DNA from: Domibacillus epiphyticus
Lineage (GTDB): Bacteria > Bacillota > Bacilli > Bacillales > Domibacillaceae
Reading direction: 5' to 3'
Assembly: GCF_001975785.1 (NCBI RefSeq)
Contig: NZ_MSFI01000007.1
Span: 1-54,827, forward strand
Length of the DNA stretch: 54,827 nt
The notes below the pieces were generated by a model. That model was not told where the DNA came from, did no database searches, and saw nothing but the letters and a program-made list of their open reading frames with translations. The position numbers and the translations under genes were made by a program. Numbering within the stretch: the stretch's first letter is position 1; each line of letters starts with the position of its first letter. Of this stretch, positions 42,086-54,224 are shown piece after piece.

Positions 42086-42510
42086 GCGTTCGCCCCCCTT
42101 TTTTCATCACTTTCTTCCAAAATATTGTGTATGATTTCTTCCATCCGCTCCAGCTGCCCGGTTAAGAATAAAAAACCGATGAGCGCTTCAAAAGCCGTGC
42201 TATGATTGTATGTCTGCACATCTGTGTTTTTTGGCACATGACCGGATTTTGCATTACGCCCTCGTTTGGCAACCGCTTCTTCTGATTCGGTTAAAAAACG
42301 TTCCTCACGCAAACGGTGAAGCTGTGCCGCTTGCGCTTTTGCCGACACGTAACGAGTCGAGGCACGATGAAGATCATTCGGTTTCACGCGGCCAGACTCC
42401 AGTAAAAATTTACGGATATACACCTCATATACGGCATCCCCCATATAGGCAAGTGCCAGCCCATTCAGCTGCTGTGCATCCTTTAATGGTACCATCAACT
42501 GTTTCATCAT
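42082..42510 (-). CDS. mrnC: Mini-ribonuclease III MrnC
   Basis: Mini-III, an RNase III catalytic domain without a dsRNA-binding domain, which matures 23S rRNA ends in Bacillus. 142 residues from ATG 42508-42510. The RNase III signature appears as [22 protein letters not shown] with the catalytic Asp, and a second acidic site in [15 protein letters not shown]. The start overlaps the cysS stop as ATGA; the upstream ATG at 42522 has no SD while GGAG precedes the chosen one. Confidence 0.95.
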   Translation of the reverse strand: MMKQLMVPLKDAQQLNGLALAYMGDAVYEVYIRKFLLESGRVKPNDLHRASTRYVSAKAQAAQLHRLREERFLTESEEAVAKRGRNAKSGHVPKNTDVQTYNHSTAFEALIGFLFLTGQLERMEEIIHNILEESDEKRGANA

Positions 42511-43904
42511 CCGCGTCTCCATCTAATGCCCTGCGATGTGTCTTCAAGAATGATGTTTAATTCTTTCAGCTGGTCGCGGATTTCATCTGCACGGGTAAAG
42601 TTGCGGTCTTTACGCGCTTGATTTCGCTGTTCGATTAAATCTTCAATTTCTTCATCGAGCAATTCCTCACCTTGAATGGTAAGTCCAAGCACAAAAAACA
42701 TATCTTCATACTTCGATAAAAACGTATCAATGACCTGGACTGACGTGTGCTGTTCAAGCAAGTATACATTCGCGTCTTTCGACAGATCAAACAACACGGA
42801 TATGGCGTTTGCTGTGTTAAAGTCATCATCCATCTCAGCAAGGAAGCGGTCGTGATGAGCGTTCACTTTTTCAAGCCACTGATCGTCGTCATTTGTTAAA
42901 TTGGTGCTGGACTGCTTGCGGTGCTTCAAATTTTCGTATGCAATTTTTAACCGTCCAAGTGCAGCTGCTGAGCTGTCGAGCAGTTCTTTATTGTAGTTAA
43001 CCGGATGGCGGTAATGAACAGACAGCATGAAGAAACGCAATACTTGCGGGTCTATTTCCTTTATAATGTCATGAACGAGCACAAAGTTGCCGAGTGATTT
43101 CGACATTTTTTCATTGTCAATATTAATATATCCATTATGGAGCCAGTAACGGGCAAATGGTTTGCCGGTAACTGCTTCCGACTGGGCAATTTCATTTTCA
43201 TGGTGGGGGAATGTTAAATCCTGCCCGCCTGCATGAATGTCAATTGAATCGCCGAGGTATTTCCGCGCCATTGCTGAGCATTCAATGTGCCAGCCAGGAC
43301 GCCCTTCTCCCCACGGGCTTCCCCAGGAAATTTCGCCTTCTTTTGCTGCTTTCCATAACACGAAATCAAGCGCATCATCTTTCTTTTCCCCGGCGCCGAT
43401 CCGTGCACCCACTTTAAGCTCATCAATTGACTGGTGAGACAGTTTTCCGTATCCATCAAACTGGCGTGTCCGGTAGTACACATCTCCTCCTGACTCATAA
43501 GCAAATCCTTTTTCAACGAGCTGTTCGATAAATTCAATGATTAATTCAATATTTTCCGTTACACGCGGATGAACATCTGCTTTCTGGCAGCCGAGCGCAT
43601 GTGTGTCTTCAAAGTATGCGTTAATAAATCGGTCCGCAATAACCGGCACTTCTTCACCCAATTCATTTGCTGCGCGTATTAATTTATCATCGACATCCGT
43701 GAAGTTGGATACGTATTTCACATCGAAGCCACGGTATTGAAGATGACGGCGAACTGTATCAAACACGATGGCCGGCCGGGCGTTACCGATATGAATGTAG
43801 TTATATACAGTCGGACCGCACACATACATTTTTACTTTGTCTTTTTCAAGCGGAATAAACTCTTCTTTTTTTCGTGTAAGCGTGTTGTACATCATTACGG
43901 GCAT
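42507..43904 (-). CDS. cysS: Cysteinyl-tRNA synthetase
   Basis: Class I aminoacyl-tRNA synthetase, 465 residues. HIGH box [17 protein letters not shown] box [11 protein letters not shown], zinc ligands including [15 protein letters not shown] and FPHHENE. Together with cysE it sits behind a cysteine T-box, so cysteine synthesis and charging are co-regulated. Overlaps the cysE end by 10 bp and mrnC by 4 bp. Confidence 0.98.
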   Translation of the reverse strand: MPVMMYNTLTRKKEEFIPLEKDKVKMYVCGPTVYNYIHIGNARPAIVFDTVRRHLQYRGFDVKYVSNFTDVDDKLIRAANELGEEVPVIADRFINAYFEDTHALGCQKADVHPRVTENIELIIEFIEQLVEKGFAYESGGDVYYRTRQFDGYGKLSHQSIDELKVGARIGAGEKKDDALDFVLWKAAKEGEISWGSPWGEGRPGWHIECSAMARKYLGDSIDIHAGGQDLTFPHHENEIAQSEAVTGKPFARYWLHNGYINIDNEKMSKSLGNFVLVHDIIKEIDPQVLRFFMLSVHYRHPVNYNKELLDSSAAALGRLKIAYENLKHRKQSSTNLTNDDDQWLEKVNAHHDRFLAEMDDDFNTANAISVLFDLSKDANVYLLEQHTSVQVIDTFLSKYEDMFFVLGLTIQGEELLDEEIEDLIEQRNQARKDRNFTRADEIRDQLKELNIILEDTSQGIRWRRG

Positions 43905-44551
43905 TGCTCGTAATCCCCTTTCTTTGCTTCATCCATTTCTTTTTTCAAGCGGGCAATTTCTGCTTCCATGCTTTTCAAGCGGTCTGCGACTGGATCCGGC
44001 AAATTGCGGTGATTCAAATCCTTTTCCACTTTCCGGCCATCCTGCACAACAATACGGCCCGGAATGCCAACAACCGTAGAGTTTGGCGGTACATCTTTCA
44101 AGACGACGGACCCGGCACCGATTCTTGCATCTTCACCAACTGTAATGGAACCGAGCACTTTCGCACCTGTTGCGATGAGTGCGCCATCTTTCACTGTCGG
44201 ATGCCGTTTCCCTTTTTCTTTTCCTGTTCCTCCGAGTGTAACTCCTTGATAAAGCGTTACATGATTCCCAATTTCACAAGTCTCCCCGATGACGACACCC
44301 ATGCCGTGATCAATAAACAGACCTCTTCCAATCCGGGCACCAGGATGAATTTCAATACCGGTGAAAAAGCGGCTGATTTGTGAAATAACCCGGGCAATAA
44401 AATAAAATTTCCGCTTATAAAAACCGTGAGCAAGTCTATGAGACCAAATCGCGTGCAAACCCGAATACGTTAAAATCACTTCTAAATAGCTGCGTGCAGC
44501 CGGATCCTGTTCAAAAATTGTATCAATATCTTCTTTCAGCACTTTAAACAA
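43895..44551 (-). CDS. cysE: Serine O-acetyltransferase
   Basis: Makes O-acetylserine from serine and acetyl-CoA, the first step of cysteine synthesis. Left-handed beta-helix with hexapeptide repeats; marks [30 protein letters not shown] and [15 protein letters not shown]. The open frame reaches 44668, but that part lies in the T-box. TTG at 44549-44551 has AGGAGGG with 6-nt spacing and gives 218 residues starting [16 protein letters not shown], matching the family. Confidence 0.96.
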   Translation of the reverse strand: MFKVLKEDIDTIFEQDPAARSYLEVILTYSGLHAIWSHRLAHGFYKRKFYFIARVISQISRFFTGIEIHPGARIGRGLFIDHGMGVVIGETCEIGNHVTLYQGVTLGGTGKEKGKRHPTVKDGALIATGAKVLGSITVGEDARIGAGSVVLKDVPPNSTVVGIPGRIVVQDGRKVEKDLNHRNLPDPVADRLKSMEAEIARLKKEMDEAKKGDYEQCP

Positions 44552-44873
44552 TGCTGTCCCTCCTCTCGGCACTTTGTTTGATCCATACAAAAAACGCCTC
44601 TGAAAGACAGAGACGTTTATAAACGCGGTTCCACTCTGTTTGAAAAACAGCACTAGCTGCTTTCCCAACTTAACCTGTTAACGGGCGGGGACCCGCCGCC
44701 GCTTACTGAATGTTCAGCGGCAGACTCCGAGGGGCACTTCTGCGGGCAGAGAGGCCTGAATCGCTCTCAGCCAGGTGGCGATTCTCTCTGAAAGGCATCT
44801 GCCGCATACTTTTCCTCTTCAACGTTTTTTGTATTTATACACTCTATTATATACGGGTGCTTCTTTTAATCAA
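44552..44873 (-). promoter_or_regulatory. Cysteine T-box riboswitch with promoter, upstream of cysE
   Basis: Promoter TTGATT (44868-44873), 16 bp, TATAAT (44846-44851). The transcript has a stem I base GCGGCAGA/TCTGCCGC, CAGAGAG/CTCTCTG and AATCGC/GCGATT; the specifier loop reads GAAG-TGC-CCC, giving TGC (Cys) at 44734-44736. The T-box motif GAGTGGAACCGCG is at 44624-44636, and the terminator AACGTCTCTG/CAGAGGCGTT with T-run at 44588-44617 (G-U pair only on the minus strand). Uncharged tRNA-Cys would prevent termination and turn on cysE-cysS and genes after them. Confidence 0.93.
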
Positions 44874-46326
44874 GAATGGCATTAAGTCTTTTTAAAACTT
44901 TTTCTTTTCCGAGCAATTCAATTGCTTTTGGCAAATCCGGACCGTGTGTCTGACCGGTAACCGCCGCACGGATCGGCATAAACAGTTTTTTCCCTTTATG
45001 GCCTGTTTCTTTTTGAACATCTTTCATCGCTTTTTTCACGCCGGCAGCTTCAAAAGGATCAAGCGCGGACGCTTTTTCAGCAAACGCGCGGAGCACTTCC
45101 GGCACTTGCTCTTCAGAAAGAACTTCTTTTGCCTCATCTTCATATTGAACATCTTCCTTAAAAAATAAACCGGATAGTTCTACAATTTCAGCACCAAAGC
45201 TCATTTTTTCTTGATATAGAGCGATTAAGCTCTCCACCCATTCTTCCTGTTCAGGAGAGAATGCTTCATCAATTAGGCCGGCTTTTACTAGATGAGGCCG
45301 CGCCAGTTCCACAACGCGCTCAACAGGCTGTTCTTTCATGTATTGGTTGTTCATCCAGAGCAGCTTCTGCTTGTCGAAGAAAGCCGGGGATTTCGAAAGC
45401 CGGTCTGCATCAAATGATTCAATAAACTGCTCTTTTGTAAAGATTTCTTCTTCCTCTTTTGGCGACCAGCCCAGCAGTGTAATGAAGTTTAATAGCGCTT
45501 CTGGCAAGTAGCCCAGCTCTTCATATTGTTCAATAAACTGAATGATGGATTCGTCGCGTTTGCTCAATTTCTTTCTATTTTCATTCACGATTAATGTCAT
45601 ATGACCGAAAACAGGCGGTTTAAAACCGAGAGCTCGATAAATGAAGAGCTGTTTCGGCGTATTAGAAATGTGATCATCCCCGCGAAGAACATGTGTCATT
45701 TTCATTAGATGGTCATCGATGGCGACAGCGAAATTATATGTCGGTGTACCGTCTTGCTTAACGATGACAAAGTCGCCGCCAATCCCATCGGACTCAAATG
45801 ATACTTCCCCTTTTACCATATCATTGAACGCGATCGTTTCGCCTTCTGGCACCCGGAAACGAATGCTTGGACGGCGCCCTTCCGCTTCTAGCGCAGCCTG
45901 TTCTTCTTGTGTTAAATGGCGGCATTTTCCGGAGTAGCCGGCAATTTCATTCCGTTCTTGCTGCGCTTCACGCTCTGCTTCAAGTTCTTCGGCTGTGCAG
46001 TAGCATTTATACGCTTTTCCCTCTTCTAATAGTTTCTCGTAATATTTTTTGTATAAATCATTTCGCTCAGACTGGCGGTACGGTCCATATTCGCCGCCTG
46101 CATCCGGACCTTCATCCCAATCGATGCCGAGCCATTTTAAATATTGAAGCTGGCTTTCTTCTCCTCCTTCAATATTTCGTTTTTGATCGGTATCTTCAAT
46201 ACGGATAATAAATTTCCCGCCAAGATTTCGTGCATATAAGTAATTAAAAAGTGCTGTCCGCGCATTGCCGATGTGAAGATGTCCTGTTGGACTTGGCGCG
46301 TAACGTACACGTACTTCATTTGTCAT
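44866..46326 (-). CDS. gltX: Glutamyl-tRNA synthetase
   Basis: Class I GluRS, 486 residues. HIGH box [20 protein letters not shown]-type KLSKRD, ending NAILD. In Bacilli this enzyme is non-discriminating, also loading Glu on tRNA-Gln for GatCAB; that is expected, not shown. A second feature is that its stop codon lies inside the -35 box of the T-box promoter (TTGATTAA). Confidence 0.98.
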   Translation of the reverse strand: MTNEVRVRYAPSPTGHLHIGNARTALFNYLYARNLGGKFIIRIEDTDQKRNIEGGEESQLQYLKWLGIDWDEGPDAGGEYGPYRQSERNDLYKKYYEKLLEEGKAYKCYCTAEELEAEREAQQERNEIAGYSGKCRHLTQEEQAALEAEGRRPSIRFRVPEGETIAFNDMVKGEVSFESDGIGGDFVIVKQDGTPTYNFAVAIDDHLMKMTHVLRGDDHISNTPKQLFIYRALGFKPPVFGHMTLIVNENRKKLSKRDESIIQFIEQYEELGYLPEALLNFITLLGWSPKEEEEIFTKEQFIESFDADRLSKSPAFFDKQKLLWMNNQYMKEQPVERVVELARPHLVKAGLIDEAFSPEQEEWVESLIALYQEKMSFGAEIVELSGLFFKEDVQYEDEAKEVLSEEQVPEVLRAFAEKASALDPFEAAGVKKAMKDVQKETGHKGKKLFMPIRAAVTGQTHGPDLPKAIELLGKEKVLKRLNAILD

Positions 46327-46348
46327 GCTGTATTCCCTCCCGTGCTGT

Positions 46349-46831
46349 TTAAGCTTGTTTTTTTACTAACAGAACCACTGCCTGCGAAGCGATTCCTTCA
46401 CCGCGCCCGGGGAATCCGAGTTTTTCGGTTGTTGTCGCCTTCACATTTATCTGGCTTGTTTCTGCTTCTAACAGTTGCGCAATACGCGTCTGCATATCGC
46501 CAATATACGGAGCCATTTTCGGCTTCTGGGCAATGATCGTACAGTCAATATTGCCCAGTAAATAGCCTTTTTCTTTCACCATCATCCATACATGCTGGAG
46601 CAGCTTTGCTGAATCCGCATCCTTAAAAGCCTCATCTGTATCAGGGAAATGACGGCCGATATCTCCTTCTCCAATTGCACCGAGGCACGCATCCGCTATC
46701 GTATGTAAAAGTACATCTGCATCCGAGTGGCCGAGCAATCCTTTTTCATACGGGATCGTGATGCCTCCGATAATAAGCGGCCGTCCTTCCGTTAATTGAT
46801 GAACATCGAATCCTTGTCCAATTCGAAACAT
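46349..46831 (-). CDS. ispF: 2-C-methyl-D-erythritol 2,4-cyclodiphosphate synthase
   Basis: Fifth enzyme of the MEP isoprenoid pathway, 160 residues from ATG 46829-46831 ([13 protein letters not shown]); a GTG at 46840 overlapping the ispD stop is also possible. Zn ligands Asp and His in [15 protein letters not shown]-terminal [16 protein letters not shown]. Right after ispD. Confidence 0.97.
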   Translation of the reverse strand: MFRIGQGFDVHQLTEGRPLIIGGITIPYEKGLLGHSDADVLLHTIADACLGAIGEGDIGRHFPDTDEAFKDADSAKLLQHVWMMVKEKGYLLGNIDCTIIAQKPKMAPYIGDMQTRIAQLLEAETSQINVKATTTEKLGFPGRGEGIASQAVVLLVKKQA

Positions 46832-46836
46832 ATAAG

Positions 46837-47532
46837 TCACACCTGTCTTTCCATTCTTTTCGCAATGATCGCCCGGGCAAAATACATATCTTCCGGTGTC
46901 GTTAATTTAATATTATCATAATCGCTTTCAACAATTTGAACCCGATAACCGGTACGCTCTACAAGCGATGATTCATCCGTTCCGAGAAATTGTTCCTCTT
47001 CCGCCTTTTGCTGGGCATGCAGCAAAACGGATTTTTTAAACGCTTGCGGGGTCTGCACCGACCATAAACTTGCCCGGTCTATCGTTTTCGATACCGTTCC
47101 ACTAGCTGCTTTTTTTATTGTATCTTTCACCGGAACGGCAGCAATTGCCGCTCCACTATCATGTGCGCTTTTGACGAGCATTTCAATTGTACCCCGTGTT
47201 ATAAAGGGTCTTGCACCATCATGAACGAGAACAATGTCCGATTCCGGCGGGAGAACTTTTAAGCCGCTGTATACACTGTGCTGGCGTTCTTGACCGCCCA
47301 TTGCAAATGCGCAAACTTTTTTTATGTTATACGTTAAAAGAAGCTGTTCAAATTCGGATTGCTCATCTGGATGAACAGACAACACAATTCCTTTACAGCA
47401 AGGATCTGATTCAAACACCTCAAGTGTGTGAATAATTACTGGCTTTCCCTCAAGTTCAAGCAGCAGCTTATTGAGGCCTGCTTTCATCCGTTTTCCTTTT
47501 CCCGCAGCCGGTATCACGACAAAGTATTTCAT
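46837..47532 (-). CDS. ispD: 2-C-methyl-D-erythritol 4-phosphate cytidylyltransferase
   Basis: Third MEP-pathway enzyme, 231 residues. CTP-binding motif [28 protein letters not shown] and the C-terminal [17 protein letters not shown]. With ispF forms a pair in the order typical of Firmicutes. Confidence 0.97.
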   Translation of the reverse strand: MKYFVVIPAAGKGKRMKAGLNKLLLELEGKPVIIHTLEVFESDPCCKGIVLSVHPDEQSEFEQLLLTYNIKKVCAFAMGGQERQHSVYSGLKVLPPESDIVLVHDGARPFITRGTIEMLVKSAHDSGAAIAAVPVKDTIKKAASGTVSKTIDRASLWSVQTPQAFKKSVLLHAQQKAEEEQFLGTDESSLVERTGYRVQIVESDYDNIKLTTPEDMYFARAIIAKRMERQV

Positions 47533-47554
47533 TCATTTAAACCCTTTCTTTTGG

Positions 47555-48637
47555 TCATGCTAGTTTCGGTTTCGCAAAAATCATCCGGCCGGCCGATGTT
47601 TGCAGTACACTTGTTACCACAACTGCGATCTGTTTGCCGATAAAGTCACGTCCATCTTCTACGACGATCATCGTACCGTCATCAAGGTAAGCAATGCCCT
47701 GTCGCTGTTCTTTTCCGTCTTTAATAACGAGAACATTCATTTCTTCCCCTGGGATTACGACCGGTTTCACTGCATTTGCGAGATCGTTAATGTTTAACAC
47801 TGGCACCTGTTGAAACTCGCATACTTTATTTAAATTAAAATCATTTGTGACGACGATGCCGCCCATTTCTTTTGCCAGTTTTACAAGCTTTGAATCGACT
47901 TCATGAATATCTTCATAATCTTTCTCGGTCATTTCAACCTCAATCGGGATTTCTTTTTGCATCCGGTTCAAAATATCAAGACCACGGCGTCCTTTTGTTC
48001 TTTTTAGTGTATCTGATGAATCAGCGATATGCTGTAATTCTTCCAGAACAAATTGCGGGATAACGATTGTGCCATCTAAAAAGCCCGTGGCGCAAATGTC
48101 TGCAATACGTCCATCGATAATCACACTCGTATCTAAAATTTTAAACGATTTGACTGGCTGTAAAGGCGCTATTTCCTCCGTTTGTACTTCTTTTCGTTTT
48201 GACGCTTTATTGGAAGAGAAAAAGGTTGTTAGCTCATCACGCCGCTTAACACCGAATTGAAATCCGAGATAGCCAAGACCGATTGTCAGCAATATTGGCA
48301 CAACAGTATTAACGATTGGAAGCTGTAGCTGTGCAAGCGGAATGCCGACTAAAATGGCGACGAGCAGCCCGATCACAAGACCAAGACCACCCATTAAAAT
48401 ATCCGTAAGTGGTGCATGTACGATACGGTCTTCTATCCACTTAATGAACTCCACAATGTAATCCACTGCCCAGAACGTCAGCAAGTAAAATGCGAGTGCA
48501 CCTAAAAGCGCAGTGACATAGGGGTTATTAATAAATGGATGATTAAGATGAAAGTATTGGAATAAGTCCGAAATAAGAAATACGCCGAGCGTACCGCCTA
48601 AAATGATGAACCCACCCTGTACAAGGCGCTTTAACAT
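47555..48637 (-). CDS. yacL: PIN/TRAM domain membrane protein YacL
   Basis: A 360-residue protein with four hydrophobic segments (about residues 8-26, 42-62, 84-104, 112-130), then a PIN domain with acidic residues ([47 protein letters not shown]) and a C-terminal TRAM domain (from about 290). Family members are presumed membrane-linked ribonucleases; the function is not known. In Bacillus the gene order is radA-disA-yacL; here disA is not between them. Confidence 0.88.
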   Translation of the reverse strand: MLKRLVQGGFIILGGTLGVFLISDLFQYFHLNHPFINNPYVTALLGALAFYLLTFWAVDYIVEFIKWIEDRIVHAPLTDILMGGLGLVIGLLVAILVGIPLAQLQLPIVNTVVPILLTIGLGYLGFQFGVKRRDELTTFFSSNKASKRKEVQTEEIAPLQPVKSFKILDTSVIIDGRIADICATGFLDGTIVIPQFVLEELQHIADSSDTLKRTKGRRGLDILNRMQKEIPIEVEMTEKDYEDIHEVDSKLVKLAKEMGGIVVTNDFNLNKVCEFQQVPVLNINDLANAVKPVVIPGEEMNVLVIKDGKEQRQGIAYLDDGTMIVVEDGRDFIGKQIAVVVTSVLQTSAGRMIFAKPKLA

Positions 48638-48729
48638 GTTTATTCACCTCCTTTTATTCTTCTCATTATAAACACGTTTCGAGCCCCGCGCTATTAATAC
48701 GAGACTGAAACGCATTTAGTTCCATTTTT

Positions 48730-50103
48730 TTATTTACCGAATATGGTTTTTAATGCTTCATTTACTGTTGATACGCCGACAATTTCAACACCAGCTGGCG
48801 GCGACCAGCCCCCGAGATTGTTCGCCGGGATAACAAGCCGGGTAAAGCCTAACTTCGCCGCTTCATTGACGCGCTGTTCGATTCGGGAAACTCGCCTTAC
48901 CTCACCCGTTAACCCAACTTCTCCAATTAAACAATCTGTCGCACCAGTCGGTTCATCACGAAAACTAGAAGCAATGCTGACGGCGATGGCAAGATCGATC
49001 GCCGGTTCATCCAGCTTCACACCGCCTGCCACTTTTAAATAAGCATCTTGATTTTGCAGAAGCAGGCCCACCCGCTTTTCCAGCACCGCCATAATGAGCG
49101 TCACGCGGTTATGATCCATCCCGGTAGCCATCCGTCTCGGGTTGCCGAAAACAGTCGGTGAAATGAGCGCTTGAATTTCAACGAGTACAGGGCGTGTCCC
49201 TTCCATTGAGGCCACTACCGTTGAACCGGATGTTCCTTGTGTCCGTTCTTCTAGAAAAATTTCCGATGGATTTGCAACTTCCTCAAGTCCAATTTCTTTC
49301 ATTTCAAAAATACCCATTTCATTTGTCGAGCCAAATCGGTTTTTTACCGCCCGCAAAATGCGGTATGTATGATGCCGTTCTCCTTCAAAATAAAGTACGG
49401 TATCTACCATATGCTCAAGTAGACGCGGTCCGGCAATTGACCCCTCTTTTGTTACGTGACCGACGATAAAAATGGCAATGCCGTTTATTTTCGCAATTCT
49501 CATCAGCTCTGCTGTACATTCACGCACCTGGGAAACACTGCCTGGGGCTGATGTCACTTCCGGATGATAGATTGTTTGAATCGAATCGATAATAACAAAT
49601 GACGGCTTCATCTGGTCAATAGCCGAATGAATGAGCTGTAAATTTGTTTCAGAGTAAATATATAAACTTTCATTGTTGATGCCCATACGCGAAGCCCGCA
49701 TTTTCGTTTGCTTAACGGATTCCTCCCCGGAGATATACAACACATTGCTTCCATTAGATGATAGCTGTGATGAAACTTGCAAAAGTAATGTTGACTTCCC
49801 GATGCCAGGATCACCGCCGATTAATACCAGTGACCCGGGGACAACCCCGCCGCCGAGAACGCGGTTGAATTCTCTTAAGTCTGTTTCAACACGCGGCTCC
49901 TGCACGGTTTCCACATCAACAAGCCGCGACGGCTTTGATACTGTCGCTGTATCTGAATGCATAAATGTCCGTTTCGGCGTCCCTGTAATCTCCGTTTCCT
50001 CTACCATTTGGTTCCACTCGCCGCATCCAGGACATTTTCCCATCCATTTTGGTGATTCATATCCGCACGATCCACAAACGAATTTCGTTTTTTTCTTTGC
50101 CAT
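48730..50103 (-). CDS. radA: DNA repair protein RadA (Sms)
   Basis: RadA, a RecA-like ATPase that helps branch migration during recombination. 457 residues from ATG 50101-50103 ([20 protein letters not shown]). N-terminal zinc finger CGSC/CPGC, Walker [18 protein letters not shown] motif, and a Lon-like C-terminal domain with [12 protein letters not shown]. Upstream is the clpC terminator, so radA probably has its own promoter, not identified. Confidence 0.97.
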   Translation of the reverse strand: MAKKKTKFVCGSCGYESPKWMGKCPGCGEWNQMVEETEITGTPKRTFMHSDTATVSKPSRLVDVETVQEPRVETDLREFNRVLGGGVVPGSLVLIGGDPGIGKSTLLLQVSSQLSSNGSNVLYISGEESVKQTKMRASRMGINNESLYIYSETNLQLIHSAIDQMKPSFVIIDSIQTIYHPEVTSAPGSVSQVRECTAELMRIAKINGIAIFIVGHVTKEGSIAGPRLLEHMVDTVLYFEGERHHTYRILRAVKNRFGSTNEMGIFEMKEIGLEEVANPSEIFLEERTQGTSGSTVVASMEGTRPVLVEIQALISPTVFGNPRRMATGMDHNRVTLIMAVLEKRVGLLLQNQDAYLKVAGGVKLDEPAIDLAIAVSIASSFRDEPTGATDCLIGEVGLTGEVRRVSRIEQRVNEAAKLGFTRLVIPANNLGGWSPPAGVEIVGVSTVNEALKTIFGK

Positions 50104-50118
50104 CGTCCCTACCCCTTT

Positions 50119-50153
50119 CAACAAAAAACAGCGGGTCTATTGAAGACCCGCTG
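50119..50153 (-). terminator. Terminator after clpC operon
   Basis: CAGCGGGTCT (50129-50138) / AGACCCGCTG (50144-50153) with a 5-nt loop, then GTTTTTTGTTG on the minus strand. Confidence 0.9.
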
Positions 50154-50163
50154 AATGAACTTT

Positions 50164-52602
50164 TTACGATGCGGACCCAGCCGCTGTGCGAACAGTAAAT
50201 TCGCCATTTTCATCAACATCGACAGTCACTTGCTGACCGGTTAACACATTTCCTTTCAGCAATTCCTCAGAAAGGCGGTCTTCTACCTGCTTTTGCAGTG
50301 CACGGCGTAATGGACGCGCACCATACTCTGGATCATAGCCTTCGTCGGCAATTTTTTCTTTTGCCTTATCTGTCAGCTCTACCATAATATCCTGCTCTTT
50401 CAAACGGCTTGTCAATTGGTCTGTCATCAATGAAACGATTTCTTTCAAATGTTTTTTCTCAAGCGCGTGGAAGACGATAATTTCATCAATACGGTTAAGG
50501 AACTCCGGACGGAAAGCACGCTTCAGTTCATCCATCACTTTTCCTTTCATATCTTTGTGATCCTGCGACGCGTCTTGAATGTTAAAGCCAACGTATTTAT
50601 TTTTCTGAAGTGACTGCGCTCCTACGTTGGATGTCATAATTAGCACTGTATTGCGGAAATCAACCGTACGCCCTTTCGAATCCGTTAAGCGTCCGTCTTC
50701 AAGTACTTGAAGTAAAATATTAAAGACATCTGGATGTGCTTTTTCAATTTCATCAAGCAATACGACAGAATATGGTTTCCGGCGGATTTTTTCCGTCAGC
50801 TGGCCGCCTTCTTCATATCCAACATAGCCTGGAGGCGAACCAACAAGGCGTGATGTGGAGTGTTTTTCCATGTACTCGGACATATCAATGCGGATCATCG
50901 CATCTTCATCGCCAAACATGGATTCAGCCAGTGCTTTTGCCAGTTCGGTTTTACCGACACCTGTTGGACCGAGGAAAATGAATGAACCAATGGGACGTTT
51001 TGGATCTTTCAATCCCGCACGCGCGCGGCGAACAGCTTTTGAAATAGATGTCACCGCTTCTTCCTGCCCGATCAATCGGGAATGAAGGATCTCTTCAAGA
51101 TTCAGCAAGCGGTCTGTTTCTGTCTGTGCGAGTTTCGATACAGGAATACCTGTCCAGCTTGATACAACCATCGCGATATCTTCCATTGTTACTTCACTGT
51201 TTTCAGTACCCTGTTTTTCTTTCCAGCTGTTCTTGGTCTTCTCCAGCTCTTCACGCAGTTTCTGCTCTGCATCTCTTAATGAAGCCGCCTTTTCAAACTC
51301 CTGGCTTTGGACAGCCGAATCTTTTTCATTTTTTAACGCCTCGAGTTTTACTTCAAGCTCTTTTAAATTAGGCGGTGTCGTAAAGGAGCGTAAACGAACT
51401 TTAGAACCTGCCTCATCGATCAAGTCAATCGCTTTATCCGGCAAGAAACGGTCTGAAATGTAACGATCGGACATTTTTACTGCTGCTTCAATCGCTTCAT
51501 CAAGAATGGAAACACGGTGATGCGCTTCATAGCGATCGCGCAATCCTTTCAAAATTTGAATGGATTCCTCAAGAGTCGGCTCATCTACCTGGATCGGTTG
51601 GAATCGACGTTCAAGCGCGGCATCTTTTTCAATATACTTCCGATATTCATCAAGCGTTGTTGCACCGATACATTGCAGCTCACCGCGCGCAAGAGATGGT
51701 TTCAGGATATTTGACGCATCAATGGCTCCTTCTGCTCCACCTGCACCAATTAACGTATGCAATTCATCAATGAACAAAATAATATTTCCTGCCTGCCGAA
51801 TTTCATCCATCACTTTTTTCAGGCGGTCTTCAAATTCGCCGCGGTATTTTGTACCCGCTACGACAGTTCCCATATCGAGCGTCATAACGCGTTTATTCCG
51901 CAGGGTCTCCGGCACCTCATTATTGATAATTTGCTGTGCAAGACCTTCTGCAATCGCTGTTTTACCAACACCGGGTTCCCCGATCAACACCGGATTGTTT
52001 TTTGTCCGGCGGCTGAGCACCTCAATAACCCGTTGAATTTCTTTACTCCGGCCAATAACTGGATCAAGACTTCCTTCGCGGGCAATGACGGTCAAATCAC
52101 GCGCAAGACCATCAAGTGTCGGTGTACTGACATTGGATGCCTGACCGCCCTGCGTACCACCTGACTCGCTGCTGCCAAGAAGCTGAAGCACTTGCTGACG
52201 AGCTTTGTTTAAGCTTACACCCAGATTGCCAAGTACACGTGCAGCGACGCCTTCTCCTTCACGAATCAAACCGAGCAAAATATGCTCTGTTCCCACGTAA
52301 GAATGACCTAGTTTACGTGCTTCATCCATAGACAATTCAATTACTTTTTTTGCACGGGGCGTATAGTGAACCGTTTTGGAAGCACCGTCCCCTTTGCCGA
52401 TTAATTCTTCTACTTCTTCCTGAATTTTTTCAGCACCGAGACCTAATGCATAAAGAGCTTTTGCAGCGATGCCTTCTCCTTCACGAATAAGACCAAGTAA
52501 AATATGTTCCGTTCCAATATTGTTATGTCCCAGTCGAATGGCTTCTTCCTGTGCAAGTGCTAGTACTTTTTGAGCTCTCTCAGTAAAACGACCAAACATC
52601 AT
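50164..52602 (-). CDS. clpC: ATP-dependent chaperone ClpC
   Basis: AAA+ unfoldase of the ClpCP protease; it takes substrates from MecA or McsB (arginine-phosphorylated proteins). 812 residues from ATG 52600-52602 ([13 protein letters not shown]). N-domain repeats, D1 Walker [16 protein letters not shown], coiled M-domain near residues 410-470, D2 Walker [16 protein letters not shown] and Walker [14 protein letters not shown]. The frame continues upstream into mcsB without an SD; AAGGGGG is just before the chosen ATG. Confidence 0.98.
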   Translation of the reverse strand: MMFGRFTERAQKVLALAQEEAIRLGHNNIGTEHILLGLIREGEGIAAKALYALGLGAEKIQEEVEELIGKGDGASKTVHYTPRAKKVIELSMDEARKLGHSYVGTEHILLGLIREGEGVAARVLGNLGVSLNKARQQVLQLLGSSESGGTQGGQASNVSTPTLDGLARDLTVIAREGSLDPVIGRSKEIQRVIEVLSRRTKNNPVLIGEPGVGKTAIAEGLAQQIINNEVPETLRNKRVMTLDMGTVVAGTKYRGEFEDRLKKVMDEIRQAGNIILFIDELHTLIGAGGAEGAIDASNILKPSLARGELQCIGATTLDEYRKYIEKDAALERRFQPIQVDEPTLEESIQILKGLRDRYEAHHRVSILDEAIEAAVKMSDRYISDRFLPDKAIDLIDEAGSKVRLRSFTTPPNLKELEVKLEALKNEKDSAVQSQEFEKAASLRDAEQKLREELEKTKNSWKEKQGTENSEVTMEDIAMVVSSWTGIPVSKLAQTETDRLLNLEEILHSRLIGQEEAVTSISKAVRRARAGLKDPKRPIGSFIFLGPTGVGKTELAKALAESMFGDEDAMIRIDMSEYMEKHSTSRLVGSPPGYVGYEEGGQLTEKIRRKPYSVVLLDEIEKAHPDVFNILLQVLEDGRLTDSKGRTVDFRNTVLIMTSNVGAQSLQKNKYVGFNIQDASQDHKDMKGKVMDELKRAFRPEFLNRIDEIIVFHALEKKHLKEIVSLMTDQLTSRLKEQDIMVELTDKAKEKIADEGYDPEYGARPLRRALQKQVEDRLSEELLKGNVLTGQQVTVDVDENGEFTVRTAAGSAS

Positions 52603-52621
52603 ATTTCTTTTCCCCCTTATA

Positions 52622-53677
52622 TTAATTTGTCTCTTGCATAGATAAACGTTCCCGAATAAGCGCAGCCCGACGGATATCGCGCTCCTCTGCCCGCAGAGGA
52701 CCCCCTGCATACTGCTGCAAAAAGCCTGGCTGCGTTAAAATCATTAATTCATTTAAAATACTTTTGGATATATGTTGAATATACCCTAAATCTATCCCTA
52801 ATCTAACGTTCGACAAACATTGAAAAGCTTCATTTGTTTCTATAATCCGGCTGTTTGCTAAAATACCGTATGATCTGAAAATACGATCTTCAAGCTGTAG
52901 TTTGGATGTTTTTACAAGGGCGTCCCGTGCGGACTGTTCTCTCGACATTAACTCATGGACAACGCTTCCCAGGTCTTCAATAATATCTGTTTCCGATTTC
53001 CCTAATGTAAGCTGATTGGAAATTTGAAAAATATTTCCTAATGCTTCACTGCCTTCCCCGTAAATTCCTCTAACGACCAGCCCGAGTTGGCTGATCGCTG
53101 GAATAATCCGGTTCATCTGACGCGTTAACACTAAAGCCGGCAGATGGATCATAACCGATGCCCGAAGTCCGGTCCCTACATTTGTCGGACAGCCTGTTAA
53201 ATAACCCCGTTTTTCATCAAAAGCATACTGAACACTTTCTTCAATCACATTGTCAATCTTATTCGCTTCATCCAGCGTTTCTTGCAACTTTAAACCGGAT
53301 GAAAGACATTGAATTCGAAGATGGTCTTCTTCATTCACCATAATGCTTATATCTTCCTGCTCTGAAATAAACGCTGCACCATACAGGGAAGACTCCGCTA
53401 AAAGAGGGCTGATTAAGTGCTTTTCAACAAGCACTCTTTTTTGAAGAGGAGAAAGATCCTCCATCTTAAGAAGTTCAAGTGAAAGCTTTTCCGATACCGC
53501 ATCATTTACTTGCTTCACAATTTTTTTCGCATCGTCAAATTGAAAAACGGTCGGAAAACAAACTTCATCAAGATTACGGGCAAGACGCACACGGGTACTA
53601 AGTACAACATCTGAATGAGGACCTGTGCCGCTCATCCATGAACTTGCATGCTGATTAATAAAACGTTCCAGTGACAT
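52622..53677 (-). CDS. mcsB: Protein arginine kinase McsB
   Basis: McsB phosphorylates arginines on misfolded proteins and CtsR, marking them for ClpCP. 351 residues with phosphagen-kinase-like motifs: [34 protein letters not shown] containing the catalytic Cys, and the C-terminal RIGLDLGYIQH-like region ([11 protein letters not shown]). Its ATG overlaps the mcsA stop as TAATG. Confidence 0.97.
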   Translation of the reverse strand: MSLERFINQHASSWMSGTGPHSDVVLSTRVRLARNLDEVCFPTVFQFDDAKKIVKQVNDAVSEKLSLELLKMEDLSPLQKRVLVEKHLISPLLAESSLYGAAFISEQEDISIMVNEEDHLRIQCLSSGLKLQETLDEANKIDNVIEESVQYAFDEKRGYLTGCPTNVGTGLRASVMIHLPALVLTRQMNRIIPAISQLGLVVRGIYGEGSEALGNIFQISNQLTLGKSETDIIEDLGSVVHELMSREQSARDALVKTSKLQLEDRIFRSYGILANSRIIETNEAFQCLSNVRLGIDLGYIQHISKSILNELMILTQPGFLQQYAGGPLRAEERDIRRAALIRERLSMQETN

Positions 53678-54219
53678 TATGAACCGCCTCCTTCACCCGA
53701 CAGCTTCTGCTCCACAGCCCTTATTTGATCACGTACATCTGCAGCCTGTTCAAAATATTCACTGGCAATCATCTCATTTAGCTTTTCACGCAGCAGCTGA
53801 AGTTCCTTTTGCAAATGGAGTGCGCCGCCCATTCTCTCTGGGATTTTGCCTTGATGCATAGTATTGCCACCATGAAGACGTTTTAAAATAGGTGTAAGCT
53901 TAGAATCAAATGTTGTATAACAATTCGCACAGCCAAATTTCCCAGTCTTTAACAACTGTTGAAACGTCATATGGCATTTTTCACAAGTGACTTCTTCTTC
54001 CCGAAATGCAGGATTGGATGAAAAAAGAGGTTCGGAATTGAACAGACCCCCGAGCAGGTTATTTAAGGAAAATGCCGGATGTCCGCTAAATAAATATTCA
54101 CCTTTTTCATGAGCACATTTTTCACACAAATACACTTCTGTTTTTTCTCCATTTACAGTTTTAGTAAAATGAAGAGCTGCCGGCCGGTCATGGCATTCTT
54201 GACATATCAAAACGTCCAC
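53677..54219 (-). CDS. mcsA: McsB activator McsA
   Basis: A 180-residue zinc-finger protein that activates McsB. CxxC pairs at CQEC, CEKC, CEKC and CANC; a UVR motif near the C-terminus ([18 protein letters not shown]). Only 5 bp after ctsR. Confidence 0.96.
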   Translation of the reverse strand: MDVLICQECHDRPAALHFTKTVNGEKTEVYLCEKCAHEKGEYLFSGHPAFSLNNLLGGLFNSEPLFSSNPAFREEEVTCEKCHMTFQQLLKTGKFGCANCYTTFDSKLTPILKRLHGGNTMHQGKIPERMGGALHLQKELQLLREKLNEMIASEYFEQAADVRDQIRAVEQKLSGEGGGS

Positions 54220-54224
54220 CTGCT

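Noticed and set aside
44552-44668. N-terminal 39-residue extension of CysE
   Set aside because: The segment encodes the T-box terminator on the same strand, and the family starts at the TTG with an ideal SD.
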